Of a DNA stretch of 64,000 bases, positions 22,051 to 32,235 are shown piece after piece; position 1 is the first letter of the stretch, and every line of letters begins with the position of its first letter. Under the pieces are notes generated by a model. The model saw only the letters and a list, made by a program, of their open reading frames with translations. It was not told the DNA's origin and did no database searches. A program made the position numbers and the translations under genes. The DNA is from Aedes albopictus. Lineage: Eukaryota > Arthropoda > Insecta > Diptera > Culicidae. Location: NCBI RefSeq assembly GCF_035046485.1, contig NC_085136.1:161445963-161509962 (forward strand), read 5' to 3'.

Positions 22051-23593
22051 AAATTTCAAAATGATTTATTTTTTCGTCTGGTACTTTCTGGTACCCGTTC
22101 TCTTGCGATTCACAAAGGATATGCCTTATATTTTATTGTAATTTTATCCAGATCGCGGAATGCTGCAGAATCTGAAAACTTTTTGAATGCTGAAAATGGT
22201 TAAAAATGGTCAAAAAACATGATTTTGAAAACTCTTCTGTAAGAGAGCAAAATAAATGAAACCAGGTGAAGTTTTTTGTTTAAATGATACACCCTTATCA
22301 GGAGAACTGTGTTACATACTCAGTTATTTTTTCAAATTGTCAATATTTCGATAATTGAAGTTCTTCCGATGAGTTATGATGCAAATGAAAAAAACAGTAG
22401 AGAAAATCGTCAAATTTCGGCATTTATTCTTAAAAAAATATGCATCCCAAAGTATTTTATTGATTGCCACATGATGAAGCATTACTTCATTTATCTTTAA
22501 AAAATATTAGACACTGGAAAACCCTGAAAAAAAATTTTCGACTTATGGCCAGGAATTTGGCCCATTTACGCCTGTGTGGCGACAACGCGGCTGAAGCTGC
22601 TCTCTTTGCTTTGCGAATCTCGCGCCGTCGTCGTCGTCGCCCGGAGGAGATGTCTCTTGTGCTTGTGGTCGGTCCGTTTCGAGACAGATCATCAAGCAAA
22701 AATATTTATCATTTTCGTTTGCAATGATGCGGAGGACTGGCGGTGCTGATCAAAACGTCACCAATCGGAGCATGATGTCGTCTAGGTCTGTGCATATTTA
22801 TTTGATCGAGAAATTTGCAAATTGAGATCTTGAACCTGCAGGAGAATGGTGGTAAAATACCTGTGCCGGTTGATGGTCAAGTGGTACAAATCGGACGGCT
22901 TGTGACTGATCAGTTGACAATCATGCCTATTAATAAATGAAATTATCGACGCATCTCTTTGCATAGAAAAGTGATTGTTCAGGTGCAGGAACAGAATGAT
23001 ATTTACAGGTTTTACAAAACTTTCAAAGGTATGCGCAGAAAAGCAGCGCATTGCCCCGTCATATGGAACGACCGTGATGGAAACTTTCTGACAGATAAAA
23101 CAATGCACAATGAAAAAAATACCTAGGTATTTATAAAAATCCTGGAGTACAAAGCAGATGATTTGTTTGATTCGTGTATGTATACAAACTCCCGTAATAT
23201 CAAATGGAGCTGATTTGATTCACCGCACGGCCTCAAAAATTGAAATATTTTCATATAACCCCGACATTCTCTATTTCTACAAATTTTCACATGCATCTTT
23301 TCCCGAAGTAGAACGCAATCTTAAGAGCAGGACCAACCCTATGCCAAATTTCCGATACTAAGGAAGTTTTTACACAAATACGAGTTAAATAAGGCATTTA
23401 TTTTGCACGCCAGGTGGGAATAGATGAGGATTTTCCTACGAAGGTGTGAGAAAAAGAGAGCGGGGTAAAACGAACTCAATACACTGATTTCCAGCATCGT
23501 GCGGAGAATAACACCCTCCTTATTTAAAGCTATAGAGACTTTTAAAGTTTGTGTCAAAAATTCATTAGAGTCCATCCACTTCGAGCAGAGATA
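22051..23593. other. No recognisable feature; CGT microsatellite
   Basis: AT-rich with a short (CGT)n run at about 22625-22640. The ORFs here (22464-22727 plus, 22782-23108 minus) show no domain. No RNA gene or bounded repeat seen. Confidence 0.45.
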
Positions 23594-24222
23594 TTCACGC
23601 AGAAAAAAGTATGGTAAAATCAAAAATATTTCAGGTAAACTCAAATAAATTGTCAATTTGTTCTGGCAACAAAAATAAAACTGTTTACGAACGTCACATT
23701 TGAAGCAAATTCAATCCATTTTTAAAACAAACATGCATCTTCTGACAGGTTATGTTAAAAACAAATGTAAAATTTTTTGTTTTTTTTTTTGTGGCAGGTC
23801 GGCCCTACGGAAATATTTGTTTTCCAATTAAATTTACAAAGTCATTTCCTTCTCTAGGAAAACCCACTTCCCGCGTGGCACTTTTAATGCCAACATCATG
23901 TAAATAACATACGCTCCCGAAATCAATGGGATTTCGTGGAAACTTTTGGTGAAACTTGACTTTTTTGCAAGAGGAAATCTTGTTTGGTGCTGCAGCTGGA
24001 ACTTGAGAGGTTTGTTTATGTTCTCGACGGCGGAACGGGGGGTTCTTCAATGGGTATTGTAGAAATCAATATGTAATTGATTTAGTTTGGAAAATTAATA
24101 TTTTAGTTTTAAATATTTTATCAGTTTACCGAATAAATATGAATATTTTTGTTTCAAACGAACGAAATTTGTCTCCGTGTTGAATTCATTCGTGTTTTAT
24201 ACCTATTTTTTCCACTGTGCAA
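23594..24222. mobile_element. Possible diverged foldback element
   Basis: The left end CACGCAGAAAAAAGTATGG and the complement of the right end GCACAGTGGAAAAAATAG are similar. Further in, AAAAATATTTCAGGTAAACTC on the left resembles the complement of GTTTACCGAATAAATATGAA on the right. Inner parts do not align well. This is a tentative call for a decayed non-autonomous DNA element. Confidence 0.35.
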
Positions 24223-24272
24223 TGGTGGCTTCCAGAGGGAAGCCAGGTGAAATTTTCAAATGTCTTCACAAG

Positions 24273-24600
24273 GCATACTAAAATGTCTTCATATGTTTCC
24301 ACACTCCATAGTTTGGCTTAAGTATAAAATTAATATTGAAAATAAAAATGTATGCTGTGTTCTCCCCACCAAGTATTGTAGAGTGACATCATATATAAAA
24401 GCGTTGACTTGACGCCGACATGATATACACTGTGGTGCATAATTGATCGGTCAAACGCCGAATTCGATACTAAATGGTCAGGTTTGGGATGCTGTAACTT
24501 TGGTTTGCCTTGATGGCTTGAGCTCAATTTTATACACGGAACTACTAATATGCTGAATTTTACGTAGGCGAAGTACAAATTGTTTTCGTTCACAGGTTTG
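24273..24600 (+). repeat. Dispersed repeat, copy 1 (inverted partner at 29544-29890)
   Basis: The segment from AAAATGTCTTCATATG through GGCTTAAGTATAAAATTAAT, the CACTGTGGTGC motif and ACACGGAACTACTAATATGC to ACAGGTTT is repeated in opposite orientation 5 kb away with roughly 85-90% identity by eye. The copy therefore contains part of the MITE at 24428-24729, showing that the MITE had already inserted when the larger unit was duplicated. Confidence 0.75.
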
Positions 24601-24729
24601 AGCGTGGTAAGGCGTTCAAAATACGCAAAAGTGTCCGGACAGCGGCACGCGTGTAAATCAAAAGGCATTCCAGACCTGGCCATCTTGTATCAAATTCGGC
24701 GTTTGTCCGATCAATTATGCACCACAGTG
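24428..24729. mobile_element. TA-flanked MITE with ~65-bp inverted arms
   Basis: Begins CACTGTGGTGCATAATTGAT and ends in the complement, with arms of about 65 bp carrying a few mismatches. TA flanks at 24426-24427 and 24730-24731 fit the Tc1/mariner class. No ORF. Confidence 0.75.
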
Positions 24730-24969
24730 TAGCTAAACATACAGAAAATATTTTTTTACTTCGATATGAAAATTTCCCCCCAAGAAAATGTGAGGGGTTT
24801 TCGAAGATGTTCCGAATTGTAAATACAAAACTCAAATAAATGTAGGGTGCAATCTCGAAGAAACTCTGACGGCTCTGCGAGAAATTGTGTGAACAATCCG
24901 TACAGAGTACTAGAAATTCCTGCAATGATTTCAAAGGAAATTTTATTAGTCCTTTGGAAGAACTTTATA

Positions 24970-26186
24970 CACTCCCGTTCAAAAGTTTGGGGTCACCCCC
25001 TCAAAAACATGTCATTTTTTTAGGCCCATATCTCCGCCAATTTGCGTCCGATTTCAAAACCCTAGGTTTCATTCAAAAGATAATAAGTCAAAGAAACTTT
25101 GAACATGATTTAAAAGAAACTTTTTCAAAAAAAAATTGTATGTAAACTTAACCCAAAGTTGCCAAATTTTCTAAAAAATGAATATAAACTTACGGCAGTG
25201 TCGCTGGAAGTTGGGTCGACCAAATTTTAAGATGAGAGCGGTAATATGACCCATTTTCTATTAGCTTTCAATTGCTTTTTACAGAACTTAGCTAAAAAAT
25301 CTAGAAAAAAAGTTATTAATTCAATTAATCCTTGATGTCATCGACCAAAAGTTTGGGGTCACCCCTCAATATGATGTATCGGCCAAAAGTTTGGGGTCAC
25401 TTTCGTAAAACATGGAAAAGTGATTTGGTGATATCTTCGTCATCTATAGTTTAATTTTAATTATTTTTGGCTCATTTCAAAGATAATTAACTAAATTTGC
25501 GTTTGATGTCTTCAACTTAACGTATTAAACGATTTTTGTATATAAAAATGTTATGTAAAGTTAGCACATTTTACCACGCTTCAAAAAATGAGGCAACTTT
25601 ACGTTAAGTTTTAGTATGTAAATTTCAACAAATATGTGTGGTTCAATGTCTATGCAGTAAGTATCATTCATTTTGTTTCAAATAAGCCAAGAAGAATTAA
25701 AATTGAATGAAAGATTAAAAAGATATCAACAAATCACTTTTCCATGTTTTACGATAGTGACCCCAAACTTTTGGCCGATACATCATTTTGAGGGGTGACC
25801 CCAAACTTTTGGTCGATGACATCAAGGATTAATTTAATTAATAACTTTTTTTCTAGATTTTTTAGCTAAGTTCTGTAAAAAGCAATTGAAAGCTAATAGA
25901 AAATGGGTCATATTACCGCTCTCATCTTAAAATTTGGTCGACCCAACTTCCAGCGACACTGCCGTAAGTTTATATTCATTTTTTAGAAAATTTGGCAACT
26001 TTGGGTTAAGTTTACATACAATTTTTTTTGAAAAAGTTTCTTTTAAATCATGTTCAAAGTTTCTTTGACTTATTATCTTTTGAATGAAACCTAGGGTTTT
26101 GAAATCGGACGCAAATTGGCGGAGATATGGGCCTAAAAAAATGACATGTTTTTGAGGGGGTGACCCCAAACTTTTGAACGGGAGTG
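24970..26186. mobile_element. 1.2-kb near-perfect palindromic Tc1/mariner-type element
   Basis: The left end CACTCCCGTTCAAAAGTTTG and the right end are exact complements, flanked by TA (24968-24969, 26187-26188). The two arms, each about 600 bp, mirror one another almost base for base around a centre near 25578. This also generates mirror-image ORFs at 24885-25145 plus and 25927-26268 minus. The core CAAAAGTTTGGGGTCAC appears three times in each arm (near 24979, 25346 and 25384, and mirrored). No transposase is encoded; the element is non-autonomous. Confidence 0.85.
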
Positions 26187-26279
26187 TATATGTCAGAAAA
26201 GCTTTAGTAAGATTCTGGTGAGCATTGTGGTAAATTCGGATGTTTGTAGGATTTAAGGCAAACTTCATTCCTGTTTGGA

Positions 26280-27440
26280 TTCCACAAGTAGTTTCTTATG
26301 TAATTCCTCCATGAGTCTGGAATGCCTTCAATAGTTGCTTCTAGGATTCCTCTAGTTTTTTGTGATTCCCCATGGAGTGCCTTCTGAGATTCCTCCAGGA
26401 GCTTTACAAGAATTTCCTCAGTTCACCGGGAAGTCCTCCTGGAGTTTCCTGAGAACTAGTCTAGGTGCTCCTCAGGCATTCCATCAGAAGTACCCCAGGA
26501 ATTGCTTCAGGATTTTCCAGAATTCCTTCAAGAGTTCGGTGGAAATTTCTCCAGGAATCCGTAAATGGCTTCCCTCCGAATACCACGGAAGTTCCTTTAG
26601 AAGCATTCCTGCAGTAACTGGGAAAGGATCCCTCCAGAATTCCCTGGGGAATTTCTTCATGATTCGACGGGGAATAACCTTCCCTCTAGCGTGCGCAGCT
26701 TTTTCTTTTTTCTCACTCACTCTCGTAAACAAACACAAGAATGAGACAGATAAAAGAGGGGGCATTTTGCCCCCTCGCTCTTTCTTGTGTTTATCGAAGA
26801 GAATGAGCAAGAAGAAAGTAAAAGCTGCTCACGCTAGTGGGAATAACTACAGAAATAATCCGAAAATTCTCTCCAGAATTTCCTTGAAATATACTTCCAG
26901 AGTTCCCCAAGGGATTTTTTTCAGGATATCCTTGATGATCCTCCAGGGTATCCGCGAGAATTCCTACATGAGATCCTCGGGAATTTCTCCATAAGTTCTT
27001 CAGGAATACCTGCAGGAGTTTCCAGATAATTTCTACAGAATTCGCCAAGAGTTTATCTTGGAGCTCTCAGGGATTTTTTCCACGATTTCCCGGGAATTCC
27101 TCCAGAAGGTCCATGGAAATTCCTGTAAAAGTTCCTCAGGAACTCCATCAGAAGATCCTCGGGAAATATTCCTGGAGATCCTTGGGAATTCCCAGGAAAT
27201 TCCTCCAGGAGATCACGGGAGCTCCTCTAGAAGATCCTTGGGAACTCCTTCTGAAGTTCCTCGGAAATTCTTCCAGAAGTTCCGTGTTTAATCCTCCAGG
27301 AGTTCTTCGGGAATTCCTCCATAAGGGTCCCGAGAATTTCTTCAGGAGTCTTCCGAGAATTCCACCTGGAAATTCCTCAAGGTGTTACTCGATAATTCAT
27401 CCAGGAGCTAGGAGCAAGACACTGTGCAAACAAGAACTAC
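26280..27440 (+). repeat. 23-nt repeat array 2a (plus polarity)
   Basis: Degenerate units of the same CCTCCAGGAGTTCCTCGGGAA type run in one orientation, interrupted by a MITE at 26679-26838. ORFs 26362-26994, 27058-27291 and 27113-27445 are products of the periodicity and have no other support. Confidence 0.8.
26679..26838. mobile_element. 160-bp foldback MITE with 9-bp target duplication
   Basis: Lies between direct repeats GGGAATAAC (26670-26678, 26839-26847). Inverted arms pair CTAGCGTGCGCAGCTTTT with its near complement AAAAGCTGCTCACGCTAG, and continue inward to GAGGGGG/CCCCCTC around 26756-26776. A 9-bp duplication suggests a Mutator-like source; that is inference. Confidence 0.75.
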
Positions 27441-27848
27441 CTTGAGAAATTTGAAGTAACTCTTTAAGGACTGTTCATTTTATAAAGAGGACACCTTATT
27501 TGTGTGATATCTTTTTTTATTTTTCAATAAAATTATTATCGGTTTCTTGCATAAATTTCCATAGCTATTCTACAGTGTAGGAAAAATATAACATTATTCA
27601 AATTGTCCTTAGTTGTGGAACTGAAGCGGTTTTCGTTAACACTCAATAAAACCCCATTTATCAAAATTCTACACAACTTTCCACATACATAACTTTAAAA
27701 TTTTCATGAACTTTTCAATGTGTTGGGATCTAATACTATTCTTCTAAAGGTAGAGTGTAATAGTTGGTGAGTAATAATGCACCAAGCAATATACAGCTTG
27801 GTATAGTGAGTTGCCTTGTTATCAATGAAATTGATAAAAAATACTTAT
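27441..27848. other. No recognisable feature
   Basis: AT-rich sequence without coding signal or bounded repeat. Confidence 0.5.
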
Positions 27849-28208
27849 TTAAGGCGAAACTGGAAGCATTTCCTAACTTTTTGGTTCTTGATTTTATATT
27901 AAATAACGAAGCAATATTTTCAAAATCGGTTTTCGTGCACAAGTAGAGTATGGATCAAGGTATCTTCTGAATTTTTGTTGTAGTGGAAAATGTTTTTCGG
28001 TTTTGCAGAAACCATTTTTGAACAAAATTTTACAAAAAAAAATGGTTTCTGCAAAAATGGAAAACATTTTCCACCTCAAAAAAATTCAGAAGATACCTTG
28101 AACCATACTTTACATGTGTACGAAAACCAATTTTGAAAATATTGCTTCGTTATTTAATAAAAAATCAAAAACCAAGAAAATGAGAAAATGCTTCCAGTTT
28201 CGCCTTAA
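27849..28208. mobile_element. TTAA-flanked foldback MITE (360 bp)
   Basis: Starts TTAAGGCGAAACTGGAAGCA and ends with the complement. Arms of about 160 bp mirror each other through ACGAAGCAATATTTTCAAAA and CAGAAGATACCTTG, around a centre near 28025. A TTAA at both ends fits piggyBac-type or other TTAA-targeting elements. The small ORFs 27736-28079 come from the arms. Confidence 0.8.
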
Positions 28209-29290
28209 GTCCAGTGATTCAATAACACTACGGAATCAGTTCAAAATTTGTCCAGTATAGAAGAGAATCGCATTCTAAATGATACCGAAGAAAAATATGC
28301 TTTAAAGTACATTCTTCATCATAAATTTAATACTTAATGATGGCCATAATGAAAAATTGCATACTTTTTGCTCCATAAATGCAAGTTTTTGATTCTAGAG
28401 AAGCTTATTATTATTTATTTTCAGCAAGGTCTGACCCTATGTGATTATATACCTTATTTGAAAATAATCACATGTTAATTTTTATTTTCGCCATCATTGT
28501 TAAGTTGTATTTGCAATAGAGTACATCGTTATTTAGAAGAACCTTCAAAGAACGAAGCGGTTTTATCTCCGGTAACTGCCATGAAACACAGTAACCAAGC
28601 CAACAATGCTATCAAAAAGCGGTTTTCTGCATTTGAAATTGCGTTATTAATACTTTCGACTAGATCCATTGAAAACATTCAAAATTTAATATTTTTATAC
28701 GTTTTTGTTTAACAAATAAATTTTATTCTGAAAATCGAGTCCAACTTGTAACTTTGATATCTCAACAACCATTATTCCGATTAGGTTTATATTTTGCCAG
28801 AATATGTATCACTCAAACTGCTGCAGCATGGCAAACACTTTTATGCAATTAAAAACGATACATCGATGTTTTACAGAAATATTGTGTTTATCTTTAGTTT
28901 TTGGGAATTGAAAAATTGATCTCTCGAAACACTTTGCCACATTTCTATGAAGTTCAATAATTGTAACCCAATTTATTTATGGTTATTATCTGCTAATATA
29001 ATGTACTGAACAACTAACCAAGGCTGCTCAAATTTGAACTACGCGTTTTCTTTTTATAGCCTTGCAAAGTTGTCCTCTTTATAAAATGAACAGTCCTTAT
29101 ACCAAGAATCGACGAAATTTGTTGACGAGCATCCCTAAAACTGCAAAAAAGCGAAATATCGGGCAATATTGTTTTGGTTTTGCGGTGTATCAGGCAATAC
29201 CTAAGTAAAAGCGGGAGCAATTCGGAAAAAAATCTATGCAACGCTGTGAGGGAAAACATACACTCCAGTACAGTAATGCTTTTCCCCTAG
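28209..29290. other. No recognisable feature
   Basis: AT-rich; short ORFs such as 28497-28712 lack motifs. No RNA genes or clear repeat ends. Confidence 0.45.
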
Positions 29291-29543
29291 CCCAGGGGTC
29301 CCCCGGATTTTTGTCTAGGAATTCCTCGAGGAGATTCGTTGGAAATCATCCAGGAGTTTCAGGATTTCCAGAAGATCTTCGGGATCGGGAGTTCCGTAGG
29401 AATTCCTCCAGGAGATCCTCGATAATTCCTACTGGAGTTCCTCGGGATTTCTTCCAGGAGCTCCTCGGAAATATCTCCAGAAGTTCTTCGAGGATTTTTT
29501 CCAGGAGTTCATCTGGAATTTCAGCAGGAATTCATTGGGAACC
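29291..29543 (+). repeat. 23-nt repeat array 2b (plus polarity)
   Basis: Units such as AATTCCTCCAGGAGATCCTC in plus polarity, abutting the dispersed repeat at 29544. A 197-codon ORF (29236-29829) runs from here into that repeat and is not a gene. Confidence 0.75.
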
Positions 29544-29890
29544 AAAACCTGTGAGCGAAAACAATTGGTACTTCGCATACCTAAAATTCAGCATATTAGT
29601 AGTTCCGTGTAAAAAATTGAGCGCAAGCCATCAACGCAACCCAAAGTTACAGTTACAGCATCCCAAACTTGGCCATTTAGTATCGAATTCGGCGTTTGGC
29701 CGATCAATTATGCACCACAGTGTGTATCATGTCGGCGTCGAGTCAACGCCTTTATATATGATGTCACTCTACAATGCTTGGTATAGAGCACAGGGAGAAC
29801 ACAGCATACTTTTCGATTTTCAATATTAATTTTATACTTAAGCCAAAATATGGAGTGTGAAAACATATGAAGAAATTTTAGCATGACCTC
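29544..29890 (-). repeat. Dispersed repeat, copy 2 (inverted relative to 24273-24600)
   Basis: Reverse-orientation copy of the 24273-24600 unit, containing the same GCACCACAGTG MITE end. It sits exactly between a plus-polarity and a minus-polarity 23-nt array, as if it were the spacer of an inverted repeat. Confidence 0.75.
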
Positions 29891-30460
29891 CTGGAGGAAT
29901 TCACGATGAATTCCTAAAGAGAATTCCCGAGGAACTTCAGAAGAAATTCTCGAGGAGCTCCTGGAGGAATTCCCTAAGAGCTCTTGGACGAATTCCCGAA
30001 GAACTCCTGGAGGAATGCCAAGGAATACATAGAGGAGTTTCCTCTCCAGGAACTCCAGGAGGAATTAACAAGTAACTCCTGAAGATATATGGGGAATATG
30101 TTCAACAGATTTCCGAGGTACTCTTGAAAGAATTTTTGAGGAACTCGTAGAGAAATTCCCGAGGAACTCCTGGTGTAATTCCCGAGGAATTCCTGGAGGA
30201 AATCCAGAAGAACTTCTGGAGAAATTTCCGAGGAAATTCTTGATAAATTCCGACAGTTACATGAAAAAAATTCCTGAGGACTCCAGAAAAAAATCCAGAG
30301 CATCTCTTACAGGAATTCCAGAGGAAGCTTCTAGAGGAATTCTCGGAAAACTCCTGGGGGAATTTCCGAGGAATTCTTGGAAGATTGCCCAAGGAAGTCC
30401 TCGAAGAAATTCCGAGATACCCTAGGAGGAATTCCCTAGGAACTCCTGGAAGAATTGCCG
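29891..30460 (-). repeat. 23-nt repeat array 2c (minus polarity)
   Basis: Units read GAATTCCCGAGGAACTCCTG, the reverse complement of array 2a/2b. ORFs 29974-30563 on the minus strand result from the periodicity. Confidence 0.8.
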
Positions 30461-30768
30461 TGAAAGTTGTATAAGAATTTTTGGAATTGGAAATTGTTCG
30501 GATACGGGTCGGGTTCGGGTCTGAAAAATCTGAAACCCGACCATCTCTACAACATACACACAATAAACTCGAAAAGTTGCATCCTTTACGAGAAAAATCG
30601 TAAATTAAGGGAGTTTGGCTGCCAGTTCTTACGAGTGTGATGCAAAATGTATCCCTAAGTGATTTTCGACCAGCATAATTATGCGATTTCCGGTTGTCTG
30701 GGAGGTTCCTTAAATGTAAAAATTATCTTGTACACGTCCCTAATTGTAAAACTATTCTTCTTTAGTTA
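30461..30768. other. No gene; short GGGTCGGGTTC stretch
   Basis: Holds a GGGTCGGGTTCGGGTC simple-sequence stretch at about 30505-30520 and its partial complement AACCCGACC near 30533. Otherwise nothing recognised. Confidence 0.45.
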
Positions 30769-30769
30769 A

Positions 30770-30812
30770 CCCTTGAAAAAGGCCAAATACATTAGGCCGA
30801 AACGTCGGGCAA
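30770..30812 (+). ncRNA. Degenerate hammerhead-ribozyme-like motif (tentative)
   Basis: The sequence CTTGAAAAAGGCC, a short loop, then AGGCCGAAACGTC resembles the arrangement of a hammerhead core: CUGANGA, stem II, GAAA. Stem II would be GGCC/GGCC followed by GAAA at about 30799. The first core block deviates at two positions (C3 and G8), so activity is unlikely. Such motifs are known from Penelope-like retroelements. No Penelope ORF is visible nearby. Stems I and III are not convincingly formed. Confidence 0.3.
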
Positions 30813-31639
30813 TACCAAAAAAACGGGCGATGCCAAAACCAAATTGGGTAATGCCACTGAGACTGAGACTGAGAATTCCGAAACCTCTTAAACATAGAAT
30901 TTCCAGTCGAAAATCTTCAGCGTTTTATAGAAGTTCTCGAGGAATCTTAAAAGGCTTTTATGGGCAAATCTTCGGACAAATGTGCGGGAAATTCTGAATG
31001 AAGCTCTGTTTGAAATTCAAGTGGGAATATCCGAGAAAAAAACCTTTCGGTGAAACTTTCAGAATGTTTTCTGAGATTTTTTGTAAAACTACAGGAATTT
31101 ATAAACTAATCAACAGAAATTGAAACGCATTTCATCTAAAAGTCTTCACATAATTTTAAATGTCTTCAATAAATCTTCACAAAAATAAATATTTAATGTT
31201 TGCATACAAGTTAAAATATCTTCAAATTGAATATATGCCTTCACATCTGGCATCCATGAGGTGGAGCCCGTCGAGATATGAACTTCTGCACGAGTTGTCA
31301 CAAAAAAATGACGTTTGAGCGGTGCCGTCAACTCCATTGTTGAACAATGGAAAAGGCAGACAGACAGACATACCTAATTCGTATCGTTGACGATGGACAG
31401 GCTGTGGAGTGCAACCTCCAACGCTAGACGATGTCAAGACACCTATTAGAGAACTGAAGAACAAACAAGCACGGTTGTGATCAGCTTAACTCTTACACCG
31501 CAGTACACCTGATTCTTTTTTTGTATGGGTCGTTTTATTCAGCCATAACTTAATAAATTTTGAACCAATGGACTTGATTTTTCGAGACCGTATCTCTCTG
31601 ACTGAGTCCATAAAATGATCCGTGTAGAAAAAAAAAGAA
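30813..31639. other. No gene; AT-rich with ATGTCTTCA-type motifs
   Basis: Tracts similar to the 23-nt repeat persist at about 30930-31080. TCTTCA motifs recur near 31141-31230. No coding signal. Confidence 0.4.
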
Positions 31640-32080
31640 TCAAATGTATATTGAAGATATTGGAAGAGGACGAACTGCCTGCTGGTTGGTTGAATGGTCT
31701 CATTTGCCCTCCATACAAGAAAGGGCCTAGACTAGAGAACGCGAGCTATAACACAATAAGCTTTTGTCCGGAGGTCTGCTCCGGATCAGGCTAAGGCCGA
31801 TTGGGCAGTCCTCCCTCTGTGAATACCAGGCGGGTTTTCATGGTGGCTGTAAACGACGGATCAGATGTTCGCCCTGCGGCAGAATCTCGATAAATTCCGG
31901 GAGCGGTACTTGCAGCACCACGAAATAGTTCTGATCTGATTCAGTGAAAAGAAATCAGTTATGGCAGATTATGGTCAAACATGGTATTCCGGCAAAGATG
32001 ATAAAACTGATTCGTGCGACGCTTTGCAGATCAAAATCAAGTGTGGCTGTGAAGGAGCTGTTCATACCCTCATCTCATGG
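31640..32080 (+). pseudogene. RTE-clade reverse transcriptase N-terminal fragment, decayed
   Basis: Broken frames give LPAGWLNGLICPPYKKG (near 31675-31730), CEYQAGFHGG (near 31820-31848), TTDQMFALRQNLDKFRERYL (near 31858-31915), and then degenerate sequence to about 32080. These are the fingers and palm motifs that precede the first catalytic aspartate in RTE-type RTs. It represents the part missing from the RTE copy at 5672-6651. Multiple stops and frameshifts; no 3' end or target duplication found. Confidence 0.7.
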
Positions 32081-32084
32081 AAAA

Positions 32085-32235
32085 AAATCAAGAACAGTTC
32101 CCTGAAAGAAATCCTCCTGTGAAAACTTCTAAGCATTGCTGAAGGAATTTCTGAAACAACCCCTAAAGGAAGTTTTCCTGTGGAGGATTCCTTGAAGGAG
32201 CCTTTCGTAGAGAAAGCCCCTAACTAATTTCGAAG
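32085..32235 (-). repeat. Short 23-nt repeat remnant (minus polarity)
   Basis: CTGAAAGAAATCCTCCTG-type and GAAGGAATTTCTGAAA-type units in minus polarity, strongly diverged. Confidence 0.5.

Noticed and set aside
24885..26268. Mirror-image ORFs 24885-25145 plus and 25927-26268 minus
   Set aside because: They are the same sequence in the two arms of a palindromic MITE, with no domain.
26280..27440. Regular short repeats that might be mistaken for a CRISPR array
   Set aside because: Units are tandem and degenerate with no constant repeat separated by unique spacers, and all context is eukaryotic.
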